64,000 nucleotides of DNA from Tabrizicola_A sp965284335 (GTDB taxonomy: Bacteria > Pseudomonadota > Alphaproteobacteria > Rhodobacterales > Rhodobacteraceae): assembly GCF_965284335.1 (NCBI RefSeq), contig NZ_OZ260076.1. One strand, given 5' to 3'. A program made the position numbers and the translations under genes. The notes beneath the pieces are model-generated. The model was not told the DNA's origin. It saw nothing but the letters and a program-made list of their open reading frames with translations, and ran no database searches. Shown here piece after piece: positions 17,486-26,384 of this stretch. Position 1 is the first letter of the stretch. Every line of letters starts with the position of its first letter.

Positions 17486-17547
17486 GGTGGGGTGAAACCC
17501 CACCCTACGGAAAGCGAAAGGCCCCGGGGGAAACCTCGGGGCCTTTT
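17486..17547 (+). terminator. Tandem hairpins/terminator after ctaD
   Basis: The first hairpin is GGTGGGGT/ACCCCACC (17486-17504, loop GAA). The second, AAAGGCCCCG/CGGGGCCTTT (17517-17526 with 17537-17546), ends in four T and has a rho-independent form. Confidence 0.88.
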
Positions 17548-17591
17548 CCTTTGGATAGGACGGGCTATTTGCCATGCCCGAGAGGTGACGT

Positions 17592-18077
17592 ATGCCCTAC
17601 GAATGGCTCCCCCCTGATGGCGAAACGCGCCGGTTGCATCTGTGGCCCTATCGGTCCCTGCCACGTCGGGGGATGGTGTGGTTCTTGGGCGGCACGGCGG
17701 TGTCAATCGTGGTGCCTTTGCTGGGATTGATCGGCACGCCGGTTTTATGGGGCGTCCTGCCCTTTTTGCTGGCCGCGCTGGCCGCCGTTTGGTGGGCGCT
17801 GGAGCGCAGCTTTCGCGATGGCGAGATCGTCGAAGATCTGGCGGTCAGCCCCGATCAGGTGACGCTGGTGCGCCATGGCCCGCGCGGCAAGCGGCAGGAT
17901 TGGCAGGCCAATCCCCATTGGGTGCGACTGACGCTGCACGCCACTGCAGGCCCCGTGCCACAATATCTGACCTTGAAAGGCGAAGGCCGCGAGGTCGAGC
18001 TGGGCGCTTTCCTGACCGAGGAAGAACGCCGCAGGCTGGCGGCAGAAATCACCGAAGTGCTGCGGCCTTTGCGCTGA
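17592..18077 (+). CDS. DUF2244 family membrane protein
   Basis: Integral membrane protein of 161 residues. Two helices occupy residues about 27-70 (MVWFLGGTAVSIVVPLLGLI and VLWGVLPFLLAALAAVWWAL). The remaining cytoplasmic part ends in an acidic/basic helix (LTEEERRRLAAEITEVLRPL). The layout and the WFLG to LRHG to LGAFLTEEER order match DUF2244 proteins, which have no assigned biochemical function. It follows the ctaD terminator, so it has its own promoter. The neighbour downstream is convergent. Confidence 0.8.
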   Translation: MPYEWLPPDGETRRLHLWPYRSLPRRGMVWFLGGTAVSIVVPLLGLIGTPVLWGVLPFLLAALAAVWWALERSFRDGEIVEDLAVSPDQVTLVRHGPRGKRQDWQANPHWVRLTLHATAGPVPQYLTLKGEGREVELGAFLTEEERRRLAAEITEVLRPLR

Positions 18078-18196
18078 ACGTCAAGCTTCGGGGTCTCCGG
18101 GTTTGACACCGGGCGTCTCGCCCCCCTCCTTGAGCATTTCATGCACGCGTCGGGGGGCGCTGCGAAGAGTGCACGAATGTGCTTGATGAGCGGCGC

Positions 18197-18655
18197 TTAG
18201 CCCAACCGATCCTTGATGCGCGGGCCGACCGCGCCGAAATCCATCTGGCCGGTGTATTTGGCCTTTAGAACGCCCATCACCTTGCCCATATCACGGATGC
18301 TGGTGGCCCCCACCTCGGCCACGGCGGCAGCGATTGCGGCCTCGACCTCACCCGCATCAAGCTGGCGCGGCAAAAACTCTTCGATCACCTTGATCTCGGC
18401 GGTCTCTTTCTCCGCCAGTTCCAGCCGCCCGCCCTCTTCATAGGCGCGCGCCGATTCTTGGCGCTGTTTCACCATGCGGCCCAGCACCGAGAGAATCTCG
18501 GCCTCGGAAATCTCGCCCTCGCCGCCTTCGCCACGGTTGGCAATGTCACGGTCCTTGATCGCGGCGTTGATCAGGCGAAGCGTCGAAAGCCGCTCGGCCT
18601 CTTTGGCTTTCATCGCATCTTTCAAGGCAGTTTGCAGCTGGTCGCGCAAAGGCAT
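18197..18655 (-). CDS. GatB/YqeY domain-containing protein
   Basis: Free-standing YqeY protein, related to the tRNA-binding tail of GatB; a role in transamidation or tRNA binding is assumed for the family. The ATG at 18655 gives MPLRDQLQTALKDAMKAKE, the normal N-terminus, and 152 residues. The frame continues to a TTG at 18682 without a spaced ribosome site. Characteristic segments are LRLINAAIKDRDIA near residue 25 and IRDMGKVMGVLKAKYTGQMDF near the end. It is divergent from carA, with which the YqeY gene is often paired in alphaproteobacteria. Confidence 0.92.
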   Translation of the reverse strand: MPLRDQLQTALKDAMKAKEAERLSTLRLINAAIKDRDIANRGEGGEGEISEAEILSVLGRMVKQRQESARAYEEGGRLELAEKETAEIKVIEEFLPRQLDAGEVEAAIAAAVAEVGATSIRDMGKVMGVLKAKYTGQMDFGAVGPRIKDRLG

Positions 18656-18731
18656 TGGTGGTCCATCCTTGTGGATCTTCAAACCTCGTCACATTACCGC
18701 GATGCGCGGGCCATGGCAACCACCCCTGTTT

Positions 18732-18760
18732 TTGACAAGCCATTGATTCTTATATAAATT
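18732..18760 (+). promoter_or_regulatory. Probable sigma-70 promoter of carA
   Basis: A perfect -35 TTGACA (18732-18737) is followed by an AT-rich -10 region: TATAAA at 18753 (15-base spacer) or TAAATT at 18755 (17-base spacer). It sits about 80 bases upstream of carA in an otherwise GC-rich region. Confidence 0.6.
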
Positions 18761-18837
18761 CCTTTTACCGCAAAGCCTTGACCCCGGCCCGCTTGGCCCT
18801 TAGGTTCCGGCAAATTTGCCCGCAGGGAGTCGCCGCA

Positions 18838-20004
18838 ATGCCCACCCCGTCCGAAACCCCAACAAAACCAACGGCCTGCATCGCTTTGGCCGATGGCACG
18901 GTGTTTTATGGCCACGGCTTTGGCGCGACCGGTGAGACGGTGGCAGAGCTGGTCTTCAATACCGCGATGACGGGCTATCAGGAAATCATGACCGACCCCA
19001 GCTATGCCGGGCAGGTGGTGACCTTTACCTTCCCCCATATCGGCAATACCGGCACCACCGCCGAAGACGATGAAACCGCCGATCCTGTCGCCGCCGGCAT
19101 GGTGGTGAAATGGGACCCGACCGAGCCGTCGAATTGGCGCGCAACCGATGATCTGGTGGGCTGGCTGGCCAAAAAGGGCCGCATTGGCGTGGGGGGCATC
19201 GACACCCGCCGCCTGACCCGTGCCATCCGCCAGCAGGGCGCGCCACATGTGGCGCTGGCCCATAACCCCGATGGCGTCTTTGATCTTGAGGCGCTGGTTG
19301 CGAAGGCACGGGCTTGGAAAGGCTTGGTTGGCCTCGATCTGGCCAAGGATGTGTCTTGCACCCAGTCCTATCGCTGGAACGAGATGCGCTGGGCCTGGCC
19401 CGAGGGCTACAGCGCCCGCCAAGGCCCCGGCCTGAAGGTGGTGGCCATCGACTATGGTGCCAAGCGCAACATCCTGCGCTGCCTTGCTTCCGTTGGCTGC
19501 GATGTCACCGTGCTGCCCGCAACCGCCACCGCCGAAGATGTGCTGGCCTTGCAGCCTGAAGGCGTGTTTTTGTCCAATGGCCCCGGCGATCCCGCGGCCA
19601 CGGGGGCCTATGCCGTGCCGATGATCCAAGGCGTTCTGGCCGCCGATATTCCGGTGTTTGGCATCTGCCTTGGACACCAGATGCTGGCCTTGGCCTTGGG
19701 CGCCAAAACGGTCAAGATGAACCATGGACATCACGGTGCGAACCACCCGGTCAAGGATCTGACGACGGGCAAGGTGGAAATCACCTCGATGAACCATGGC
19801 TTTACGGTTGACAGTCAGACCCTGCCGAAAGGCGTGTCAGAGACCCATGTCTCGCTGTTTGACGGATCAAACTGCGGCATCGCGGTGGATGGCAAGCCGA
19901 TCTACTCGGTCCAATACCACCCCGAAGCCAGCCCCGGCCCGCAAGACAGCTTTTATCTCTTTGAGCGATTTGCCGCCGCCATGCAGGCCCGCCGCGCCGG
20001 GTGA
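18838..20004 (+). CDS. carA: Carbamoyl-phosphate synthase small subunit
   Basis: Glutaminase subunit that feeds ammonia to CarB for pyrimidine and arginine synthesis. The ATG at 18838 has AGGGAG 8 bases upstream; the 20 residues before it are spacer. The protein has 388 residues. The N-terminal CPSase domain contains FNTAMTGYQEIMTDPSY and GIDTRRLTRAIR. The class I glutamine amidotransferase domain has the nucleophile Cys in GICLGHQML and the His-Glu pair in YHPEASPGPQD. A strong promoter lies upstream. carB is not in the window. Confidence 0.96.
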   Translation: MPTPSETPTKPTACIALADGTVFYGHGFGATGETVAELVFNTAMTGYQEIMTDPSYAGQVVTFTFPHIGNTGTTAEDDETADPVAAGMVVKWDPTEPSNWRATDDLVGWLAKKGRIGVGGIDTRRLTRAIRQQGAPHVALAHNPDGVFDLEALVAKARAWKGLVGLDLAKDVSCTQSYRWNEMRWAWPEGYSARQGPGLKVVAIDYGAKRNILRCLASVGCDVTVLPATATAEDVLALQPEGVFLSNGPGDPAATGAYAVPMIQGVLAADIPVFGICLGHQMLALALGAKTVKMNHGHHGANHPVKDLTTGKVEITSMNHGFTVDSQTLPKGVSETHVSLFDGSNCGIAVDGKPIYSVQYHPEASPGPQDSFYLFERFAAAMQARRAG

Positions 20005-20057
20005 TGCCGGGTGATCTGGGCGCCCCGTCTGGGTGCCTGCGGTCTGGACCGCGCAGC

Positions 20058-20072
20058 TTAACCTCCTGTTAA
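20058..20072 (+). promoter_or_regulatory. Candidate CtrA binding site upstream of the glycosyltransferase
   Basis: TTAACCTCCTGTTAA is an exact TTAA-N7-TTAA match. Extended to 20073 it reads TTAAC-N6-TTAAC, the full CtrA consensus. It lies 37 bases before the ATG at 20110 and after carA. Confidence 0.55.
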
Positions 20073-20109
20073 CCCTGCTGCACCACAGTGGTGGCGCAAA
20101 GGGGGGATC

Positions 20110-21960
20110 ATGCCAACCATCAGCGCCGTTTCTGCACCATTGCGGTCTGCGCCCGCACCTCGGGGGACTGAGGGCTTGGCGCAGGCGCTGTTGCGCGAGG
20201 GGCTGGTGTCGCCGCATGACATGGTGGCCGCACTGCGCCTGCATCGGGCGCGCGGGGGACGCTTGGCCGATCTTGTGCTGGCGCGTGGCTTGGTCAGCGA
20301 AGCGCAGCTTTTTCGCCTTCTGGCCGAGATTTGGGAGGTGGCGCTCTTTGCCGATCACAGCCCCGCAATCGACCCAAGGCTGATTGACGCCTTTGGCGCG
20401 GTGGAGTGTTTGGCGCTGCATCTTTTGCCCTGCCGGTTGATTGGGGGCGGCACCTTGGTGGCCACGGCCCACCCAGAGGATTTTCATCGTCACCGCCCGA
20501 AGCTTGAGGCGGTTTTTGGCCCGGTTTTGATGGTGCTGGCACCACGCGGCGTGATTGAGGCGGCGCTGTTGACGGCGCGGGGGGCAAAGCTGGCGCTTTT
20601 GGCCGAAACACGCGTCGCAGAACCCGACAGTTGCCGCAGCTACCGGGCCGAGGTGTTGCGCCTGCCTGTGGCCGCATTCGGGCTGGCGATTTGGGTGGCG
20701 GCGGTGTTGTGGCCCGCTTGGGCGATGCTGATCGCGGTGATCTTGGCCTTGGTTGCGGGCATGGCCTTTACCGGGCTGAAGCTTTCGGCGCTTTTGGGCG
20801 CGCTGCGCCATCCGCCGCCGCCACCTGCCCCGATCATTGCCCGCCTGCCGATTGTGTCGGTGATGGTGGCGCTTTACCGCGAAAGCAACATCGCGCCCCG
20901 GCTGGTGAAACGCTTGGGGCGGCTGGACTATCCCCAAGAGCTGTTGGATGTGCTTTTGGTGGTCGAGGCCGAGGATCATCAGACCCGCGCCGCCTTGGAA
21001 CGCGCCGATCTGCCCGGCTGGATGCGCATCGTCGTGGTGCCGGATGGGTCGGTCAAGACCAAGCCGCGCGCCTTGAATTTCGCACTGGATCATTGCCGGG
21101 GCAGCATCATAGGGGTCTATGACGCCGAAGATGCTCCCGAGCCGGACCAGATCCACAAGGTGGTGCAGCGGTTTCATGCCCGTGGCCCCGATCTGGCCTG
21201 TCTGCAAGGGCGGCTGGATTTTTACAATCCGCGCATCAACTGGCTGTCGCGCTGCTTTACCATAGAATATGCGACGTGGTTTCGCCTGCTGTTGCCGGGG
21301 ATCGAGCGGTTGGGGCTTGCGGTGCCTTTGGGGGGCACCACGCTGTTTTTCCGCCGCGCGGCGCTGGAAAGCTTGGGGCGTTGGGATGCCCACAACGTCA
21401 CCGAAGATGCCGATTTGGGCATGCGCATTGCCCGGCGCGGCTATCGCACCGAATTGATCGACACCACCACCTTTGAAGAGGCCACCTGCCGCCCGAAAGC
21501 TTGGGTCAAACAGCGGTCGCGCTGGATCAAGGGGTTTATGATGACATGGATCACCCATATGCGCGACCCGCGCTTGTTGTGGCGAGAGCTCGGGCCACGC
21601 AAATTCCTTGGCTTTCAGCTTTTGCTGGCCGGATCGGTGCTGCACACGCTTTTGGCGCCGATCTTGTGGACCTTTTGGGCGCTGCCCTTGGGCCTGCCCC
21701 ATCCGGTGCAATCCATCTTGCCCGAGGCCGGGATTTGGGTGTTGATCGTCTGCTTTTTTGCCATTGAAATCGGGCTGATCGCCTTTGGCATCGTGGGCAT
21801 GCGCCGCACGGGACATAAGCTTAGCCCGCTTTGGGTGCCGACCATGATCCTTTATTATCCGCTGGCCACTGTGGCCGCCTATAAGGCGGCATGGGAAATG
21901 CTGGTGCATCCATTTTACTGGGACAAAACCAGCCATGGTGAGTTTGACCAGATGGGCTGA
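20110..21960 (+). CDS. Family 2 glycosyltransferase with N-terminal MshEN-like domain
   Basis: Membrane glycosyltransferase of 616 residues, probably for an exopolysaccharide or beta-glycan. Residues about 20-75 carry two tandem Leu/Gly motifs (LLREGLVSPHDMVAAL and RLADLVLARGLVSEAQLFRL) like the MshEN/T2SSE-N domain, which binds cyclic di-GMP in several proteins. Membrane helices follow at about 185-225. The GT2 core has VALYRESN (about 253), YDAEDAPEPDQ (337-347, the DxD region), TED (431-433) and QRSRW (468-472), a processive-synthase signature. C-terminal helices lie between about 485 and 600. A CtrA-type site precedes the gene. The sugar product cannot be told. Confidence 0.85.
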   Translation: MPTISAVSAPLRSAPAPRGTEGLAQALLREGLVSPHDMVAALRLHRARGGRLADLVLARGLVSEAQLFRLLAEIWEVALFADHSPAIDPRLIDAFGAVECLALHLLPCRLIGGGTLVATAHPEDFHRHRPKLEAVFGPVLMVLAPRGVIEAALLTARGAKLALLAETRVAEPDSCRSYRAEVLRLPVAAFGLAIWVAAVLWPAWAMLIAVILALVAGMAFTGLKLSALLGALRHPPPPPAPIIARLPIVSVMVALYRESNIAPRLVKRLGRLDYPQELLDVLLVVEAEDHQTRAALERADLPGWMRIVVVPDGSVKTKPRALNFALDHCRGSIIGVYDAEDAPEPDQIHKVVQRFHARGPDLACLQGRLDFYNPRINWLSRCFTIEYATWFRLLLPGIERLGLAVPLGGTTLFFRRAALESLGRWDAHNVTEDADLGMRIARRGYRTELIDTTTFEEATCRPKAWVKQRSRWIKGFMMTWITHMRDPRLLWRELGPRKFLGFQLLLAGSVLHTLLAPILWTFWALPLGLPHPVQSILPEAGIWVLIVCFFAIEIGLIAFGIVGMRRTGHKLSPLWVPTMILYYPLATVAAYKAAWEMLVHPFYWDKTSHGEFDQMG

Positions 21961-22020
21961 TCCCCTCACGCACGGGGGCAGGTTTGGCAGGCGGGGTTGT
22001 GGCGGCTGTGGCGATTGGCC

Positions 22021-22656
22021 TTAGCGCATCTTCAATTCGCCTGCATCAACGCGCAATCGCGTCTCGAAGGCCTTGGAAATATGGGATTTCAGCGCCTGAT
22101 AGGCGGCCTCGCCGTCATGGGCCTCAATCGCGCGCACGATCTGGTCATGTTCGGACAAGGCCACCTCATCGCGGCCCTCGGCGGCAAAAGAGGTATTGGC
22201 CATCAGCGCCATAGAGCGATGAACCAAATCCAACTGCTGCACCAAAAAGCGGTTGTGGCTGGCCAGATGGATCAGCCGGTGAAAGCGCTTGTTCGCCCGG
22301 CTTAACGCGCGCGGATCGCCGCCCAAAAGCGCGCGGTCATCTTCGACCATACCGCGCAGCACGCGAATTTCTTCCTCGGTGGCGTGGCGCGCAGCCAGCC
22401 GCGCGGCCAACCCTTCCAGCTCGGTGCGCACGGTGTAAAGCTCGGCCAGCTGATTGTGATCCAAAGAGGCGACCATCAGACTGCGGCCGTCACGGGCCAA
22501 CATGCCTTGGGTTTCCAGCCGTTGCAGCGCCTCGCGCACTGGGGTGCGTGACACGCCCAGACGTTCGGCCAATTCAGATTCCACCAACCGATCACCGGGC
22601 TTGAAATCGGCCCGCTCGATGGCGTCAAGGATCAAGGTATAGGCGTCTTTCTGCAC
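22021..22656 (-). CDS. GntR family transcriptional regulator (FCD subfamily)
   Basis: DNA-binding regulator. A GTG start at 22656 is chosen: GGAG at 22666-22669 is spaced 9 bases, and the 211 residues fit the FadR/FCD group, whereas the frame upstream runs into the divergent promoter region. The winged helix contains GDRLVESELAERLGVSRTPVREALQRLETQGML. The FCD ligand domain includes RTELEGLAARLAA, the metal-ligand-like NKRFHRLIHLASHN, and SEHDQIVRAI. It is divergent from the HAD nucleotidase and convergent with the glycosyltransferase. The ligand is unknown. Confidence 0.9.
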   Translation of the reverse strand: MQKDAYTLILDAIERADFKPGDRLVESELAERLGVSRTPVREALQRLETQGMLARDGRSLMVASLDHNQLAELYTVRTELEGLAARLAARHATEEEIRVLRGMVEDDRALLGGDPRALSRANKRFHRLIHLASHNRFLVQQLDLVHRSMALMANTSFAAEGRDEVALSEHDQIVRAIEAHDGEAAYQALKSHISKAFETRLRVDAGELKMR

Positions 22657-22793
22657 AGGGCCATTCTCCAGCTTCGCGCGGGCGAGACTAACCGCTTTCG
22701 CGCCGGGTTCAAGACAGCGGATGCGCCGCCTCCCCGTTCTAGCGCTCGTTCTGGCCCAATTGCCCCGCGCCCCGCGCTGGCCTAAGATGCGGC

Positions 22794-23441
22794 ATGGCAA
22801 AGCAAGATTTCCACCACATCACCACTTGGGTCTTTGACCTCGACAATACGCTTTACCCGCCGCGCTATCGGCTGTTCGATCAGATCGAGGTGCGCATGAC
22901 CAATTGGGTCATGCAGGCGCTGAATGTCAGCCGCGAACGGGCCAACCACCTGCGTCAGCATTATTGGGAAACCCATGGCACCACGCTGGCCGGGTTGATG
23001 CGCGAGCATGGGATGGACCCCGGCCCCTATCTGGACGATGTCCATGACATTGATTTCACGGTTTTGCCCCCCGATCCCGATCTGGCCCAGCGCATTGCCG
23101 CCCTGCCCGGTCGGCGCATCATCTATACCAATGCCTGCGAGCCTTATGCGCTCAGGGTGCTGGATGCGCGCGGATTGTCGGGTCTGTTTGACGCGATCTA
23201 TGGCGTGGAACATGCAGGCTATCACCCCAAACCCGACCGCGCCGCCTTTGAGATGGTCTTTGCGCTGGATGGGCTGAACCCCGCCCGGGCCGCGATGTTC
23301 GAAGATGATCCGCGCAATTTGCGGGTGCCCCATGAGATGGGGATGCGCACCGTTCATGTCGCCCCAGACCGCGCGCCGGGCGACCATATCCACCATCACA
23401 CCGATGATTTGACGGCATTTCTGGCCCATCTGACAACGTGA
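22794..23441 (+). CDS. HAD-superfamily pyrimidine 5'-nucleotidase
   Basis: Haloacid-dehalogenase-type phosphatase of 215 residues, of the Sdt1/pyrimidine 5'-nucleotidase group. Motif I is WVFDLDNTLYP (residues 12-22), with the nucleophile and acid/base Asp. Motif II is IIYTNAC, the motif III lysine is in HPKPDRAAFEM, and motif IV is MFEDDPRNL. The short helical cap after motif I (RYRLFDQIEVRM) is typical. Dephosphorylation of UMP/CMP-like substrates is inferred from the family. The stop codon lies within a 9-bp hairpin. Confidence 0.88.
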   Translation: MAKQDFHHITTWVFDLDNTLYPPRYRLFDQIEVRMTNWVMQALNVSRERANHLRQHYWETHGTTLAGLMREHGMDPGPYLDDVHDIDFTVLPPDPDLAQRIAALPGRRIIYTNACEPYALRVLDARGLSGLFDAIYGVEHAGYHPKPDRAAFEMVFALDGLNPARAAMFEDDPRNLRVPHEMGMRTVHVAPDRAPGDHIHHHTDDLTAFLAHLTT

Positions 23442-23467
23442 CGCAGGCCAAAGCGCGCCCTGCGTCA
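23439..23467 (+). terminator. Hairpin overlapping the nucleotidase stop codon
   Basis: Perfect 9-bp stem TGACGCAGG/CCTGCGTCA (23439-23447 with 23459-23467) with an 11-base loop. It lacks a T-run, so termination is uncertain. Confidence 0.4.
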
Positions 23468-23532
23468 ACTTGCGCCCTGTAAAGCATATCTCAGACATAC
23501 CATTTGGGCCGTGTAGAAACACGGAGTCTCAG

Positions 23533-23754
23533 ATGTCGCTTTCCCACGCCCGCCCCGGTTTTCAGATCCCGATCCTGTCCTCGATTGGCCGCGACATCGA
23601 GCGTGACCCGAGCGTGATCTTTTATCTCTTGGCGATCGCCGCCACCATCTTGGTGCTGGCCGTGCAAACTTGGGGCCTTGTCGTGCTGACCTTGACAGCG
23701 CTCTGTCTGGTGCCACTGATGTTTGTGTTTTTCGTCCTGATCACCTGGCCCTAA
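23533..23754 (+). CDS. Small two-helix membrane protein, function unknown
   Basis: A 73-residue protein with start ATG at 23533 and GGAG 6 bases upstream. The N-terminal 26 residues are polar (ARPGFQIPILSSIGRDIERDPS). Two close hydrophobic helices follow at residues about 28-48 and 51-71, and the protein ends in FFVLITWP. No known domain is recognised. The good ribosome site and hydrophobicity pattern support a real gene. It lies alone between the nucleotidase and the UbiH-like gene. Confidence 0.65.
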   Translation: MSLSHARPGFQIPILSSIGRDIERDPSVIFYLLAIAATILVLAVQTWGLVVLTLTALCLVPLMFVFFVLITWP

Positions 23755-23842
23755 CGCCTTAACCGTCTCCCCCCGTGACACCTTGCCCCTTCGCTTTCGC
23801 CGCACTTGGCCTTAAGTTATCGCCAAAGAGGAAGGGGCCAAA

Positions 23843-25042
23843 ATGGACCGGATCAAGACAGACATTCTGGTGTCAGGGGGCGGCGTTGCGGGGCTAACGG
23901 CGGCGGCGGCCTTTGGCAGCGCGGGGTTTTCCGTGATCTGCACCGACCCCGAGCCTCCGATCACCGCGCGCGATGCGGAAGGGGCCGATCATCGTTCGAC
24001 CGCCTTTCTGCACCCCTCGATTCCAGTCTTGCAGGCGGCCGGGCTTTGGGCGCGGCTGGCACCCCATGCCGCCCCCTTGCAGATCATGCGGATCATTGAT
24101 GCCGGTGGGCCCGTGTCTGAGCCGCGCATCATCAAGGATTTTGACGCCGCCGAAATCTCGGACCAGCCCTTTGGCTGGAACCTGCCCAACTGGCTGTTGC
24201 GGCGTGAAATGGTGGCGCGGTTGGCGGAATTGCCGAATGTCACCTTCCTTCCTGGCACCGCGACCGCCCGCGTTGTGACGCGCGAGGCCGAGGCGCTGGC
24301 CACCTTGTCCGACGGGCAGCGCCTGTCGGCGCGGCTGATCGTGGCGGCCGATGGGCGCAATTCCACCGTGCGCCAAGAGGTGGGCATTGCGGTGAAAACC
24401 ACGCGCTATGGCCAAAAGGCGCTGGCCTTCGCGGTGTCGCATCCGATCCCGCATAACAATGTCTCGACCGAAATTCACCGCTCGGGCGGGCCGTTCACGC
24501 TGGTGCCCTTGCCCGACCGCAATGGTGGCCCGGCCTCGGCGGTGGTGTGGATGGAAACCGGCCCCGAGGTGGCACGGCTGGCCGCCCTGCCGGTTGAGGC
24601 CTTTGAGGCGGCGATCAATGAACGCTCTTGCGGGATTTTGGGTGCCTTGCGGCTGGACAGTGCGCGCACCGTCTGGCCCATCATCACGCAGGTGGCCGAA
24701 GAGATGGTGGGCACCCGCGTGGCGCTGATGGCCGAAGCAGCGCATGTGATGCCGCCGATCGGCGCGCAGGGGCTGAACATGTCGCTGGCCGATCTGGCGG
24801 CCTTGGTGGATCTGGCGGTGGCTGATCCGGCCAAGCTTGGCAGCGCCGAGATGCTGGCGAGCTATGCCCGCAAGCGCCATCTTGAGGTCAAGGCCCGGCT
24901 GGCCGGGGTGGATGCCTTGAACCGCACCTCGATGCTGGGCGAGCCGTTTTTGCGCGATTTGCGCGCAGGTGCGCTGAACGCGCTCTATTCGCTGGGCCCG
25001 GTGCGCAAAACGCTGATGAAGGCGGGGCTTGGCCTGCGCTGA
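23843..25042 (+). CDS. UbiH/UbiF/VisC-type FAD-dependent monooxygenase
   Basis: Flavoprotein hydroxylase of the ubiquinone-synthesis family, 399 residues. The dinucleotide-binding fold is GGGVAGLTAAAAFG near residue 10, the DG motif region is AADGRNSTVRQEV near residue 170, and the second FAD motif is EAAHVMPPIGAQGLNMS near residue 295 (Glu replaces the usual Asp of GDAAH, as seen in some relatives). A GAGGAAGG ribosome site precedes the ATG. It probably hydroxylates the ring of a ubiquinone precursor; which position cannot be read. It converges on the aminotransferase, with a long inverted repeat between them. Confidence 0.88.
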   Translation: MDRIKTDILVSGGGVAGLTAAAAFGSAGFSVICTDPEPPITARDAEGADHRSTAFLHPSIPVLQAAGLWARLAPHAAPLQIMRIIDAGGPVSEPRIIKDFDAAEISDQPFGWNLPNWLLRREMVARLAELPNVTFLPGTATARVVTREAEALATLSDGQRLSARLIVAADGRNSTVRQEVGIAVKTTRYGQKALAFAVSHPIPHNNVSTEIHRSGGPFTLVPLPDRNGGPASAVVWMETGPEVARLAALPVEAFEAAINERSCGILGALRLDSARTVWPIITQVAEEMVGTRVALMAEAAHVMPPIGAQGLNMSLADLAALVDLAVADPAKLGSAEMLASYARKRHLEVKARLAGVDALNRTSMLGEPFLRDLRAGALNALYSLGPVRKTLMKAGLGLR

Positions 25043-25050
25043 AACCCCGT

Positions 25051-25114
25051 CTCCTCGGGCGCCTTCGGCTTCTCGTCGAGCGCGACCCCGACGAGCGCCA
25101 AAGGCGGCGAGGAG
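25051..25114. repeat. Long imperfect inverted repeat between convergent genes
   Basis: The left arm (25051-25078, beginning CTCCTCG and ending CTCGTCG) pairs imperfectly with the right arm (25089-25114, beginning CGACGAG and ending CGAGGAG). It lies between the stops of two convergent genes and is a plausible bidirectional terminator. Confidence 0.5.
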
Positions 25115-25120
25115 GGCCGG

Positions 25121-26245
25121 TCAGAGAACCTGATCGACCGCTGTTTTGAGCCGCGCGAGCGTGGCATCCACGTCTTTCAGCTTATCAAGGCCAAACAAGC
25201 CCAGCCGGAAGGTGCGGAACTCGGCCCCCTCACCCACCTGCAAGGGCACACCGGCGGCAATCTGATAGCCCAGCGCCTTGAACTTTGACCCGTTTTGCAG
25301 ATCAGGATCGGTGGTAAAGCTGACCACCACGCCCGGCGCTTGAAACCCTTCCGCCGCGACCGAGGGCACGCCCTTTTCGGCCAGCATCGCCCGCACCGCC
25401 CGGCCCAGCGCCCATTGCGCGGCCTTGGCCTCGGCAAAGCCCATCGCCTTGGTCTCGAGCATTGCATCGCGGAAGCCCACGATCGCATCGGTCGGCATGG
25501 TTGCGTGATAGGCATGACCGCCCTTTTCAAAGGCCTCCATGATCGCGCGCCATTTCTTCAGATCAATGGCAAAGCTGTTGGAGGTCGTCTCTGCCAGCCG
25601 CGCCTCCGCGCGCGGGCTCATCACCACCACCCCCGCCGAGGGGCTGGCCGACCAGCCCTTTTGCGGGGCCGAGATCACCACATCCACCCCAAGCGCCGCC
25701 ATATCGACCCAGATACAGCCCGAGGCGATACAATCAAGCACCATCAGCGCCCCCACCTCATGCGCCGCCGCGGCCATCGCCGCGATATAGTCATCGGGCA
25801 GGATGATGCCGGCCGATGTTTCGACATGCGGGGCAAAGACCGCTTCGGGCTTTGTCTCATGGATCTTGGCCACCACCTCGTCAATCGGCGGGGGGGCAAA
25901 GGCCGATTGCGCCGCGTTGCCCGATGCGCGGGCCATCACAACGGTGGTCTCTTGGGCAAAGCCGCCCGCCTCAAAGATCTGGGTCCAGCGATAGGAAAAC
26001 CAGCCGTTGCGCACAATCAAGGACCGGCCTTGGCCAAACTGGCGCGCCACCGCCTCCATCGCAAAGGTGCCGCCACCCGGCACCAAGGCCACCGCCGAGC
26101 CGTTGTAAACCTCGCGCAGCATGGCTGAAACATCGCGCATTACCCCTTGGAACCGCGCCGACATATGGTTCAAGCTGCGGTCGGTGAAGACCACCGAAAA
26201 CTCTTGCAAGCCACCCTCGTCGATATGGTCGTGCGGCAATTTCAT
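25121..26245 (-). CDS. Class V PLP aminotransferase (alanine/serine-glyoxylate type)
   Basis: Aminotransferase of the AGXT/SGAT group, 374 residues from the ATG at 26245, which has AAAGGAG upstream; the frame before it is non-coding. Visible motifs are GGGTFAMEAVARQF near residue 56 (PLP phosphate binding), VLDCIASGCIWVD (with the PLP-contacting Asp), and SAPQKGWSASPSAG with the Schiff-base lysine near residue 190. The C-terminal small domain ends the chain. Glyoxylate detoxification or serine/glycine metabolism is the family role; the exact donor is unknown. Confidence 0.88.
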   Translation of the reverse strand: MKLPHDHIDEGGLQEFSVVFTDRSLNHMSARFQGVMRDVSAMLREVYNGSAVALVPGGGTFAMEAVARQFGQGRSLIVRNGWFSYRWTQIFEAGGFAQETTVVMARASGNAAQSAFAPPPIDEVVAKIHETKPEAVFAPHVETSAGIILPDDYIAAMAAAAHEVGALMVLDCIASGCIWVDMAALGVDVVISAPQKGWSASPSAGVVVMSPRAEARLAETTSNSFAIDLKKWRAIMEAFEKGGHAYHATMPTDAIVGFRDAMLETKAMGFAEAKAAQWALGRAVRAMLAEKGVPSVAAEGFQAPGVVVSFTTDPDLQNGSKFKALGYQIAAGVPLQVGEGAEFRTFRLGLFGLDKLKDVDATLARLKTAVDQVL

Positions 26246-26384
26246 GGGGTGCTCCTTTATCTGTTTCGCAGGTGAGCTTAGCCCGTTTTGGGGCCAAGGC
26301 TGCACGAAAAGCGACGCAATCGCTGCGGCATTCGGGCCAATTTCACCGCCCGATCCACAAAAGCCCAAGCCGGGGTTGTGACGG

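Noticed and set aside
17486..17504. Treating the GGTGGGGT/ACCCCACC hairpin as the same dispersed GGATATTT repeat
   Set aside because: It lacks GGATATTT and CACATTGAAGG; it is a separate hairpin next to a conventional terminator.
19867..21969. A 700-codon minus-strand frame opposite the glycosyltransferase
   Set aside because: Basic, His/Gln/Arg-rich shadow without motifs; the plus strand has intact GT2 motifs.
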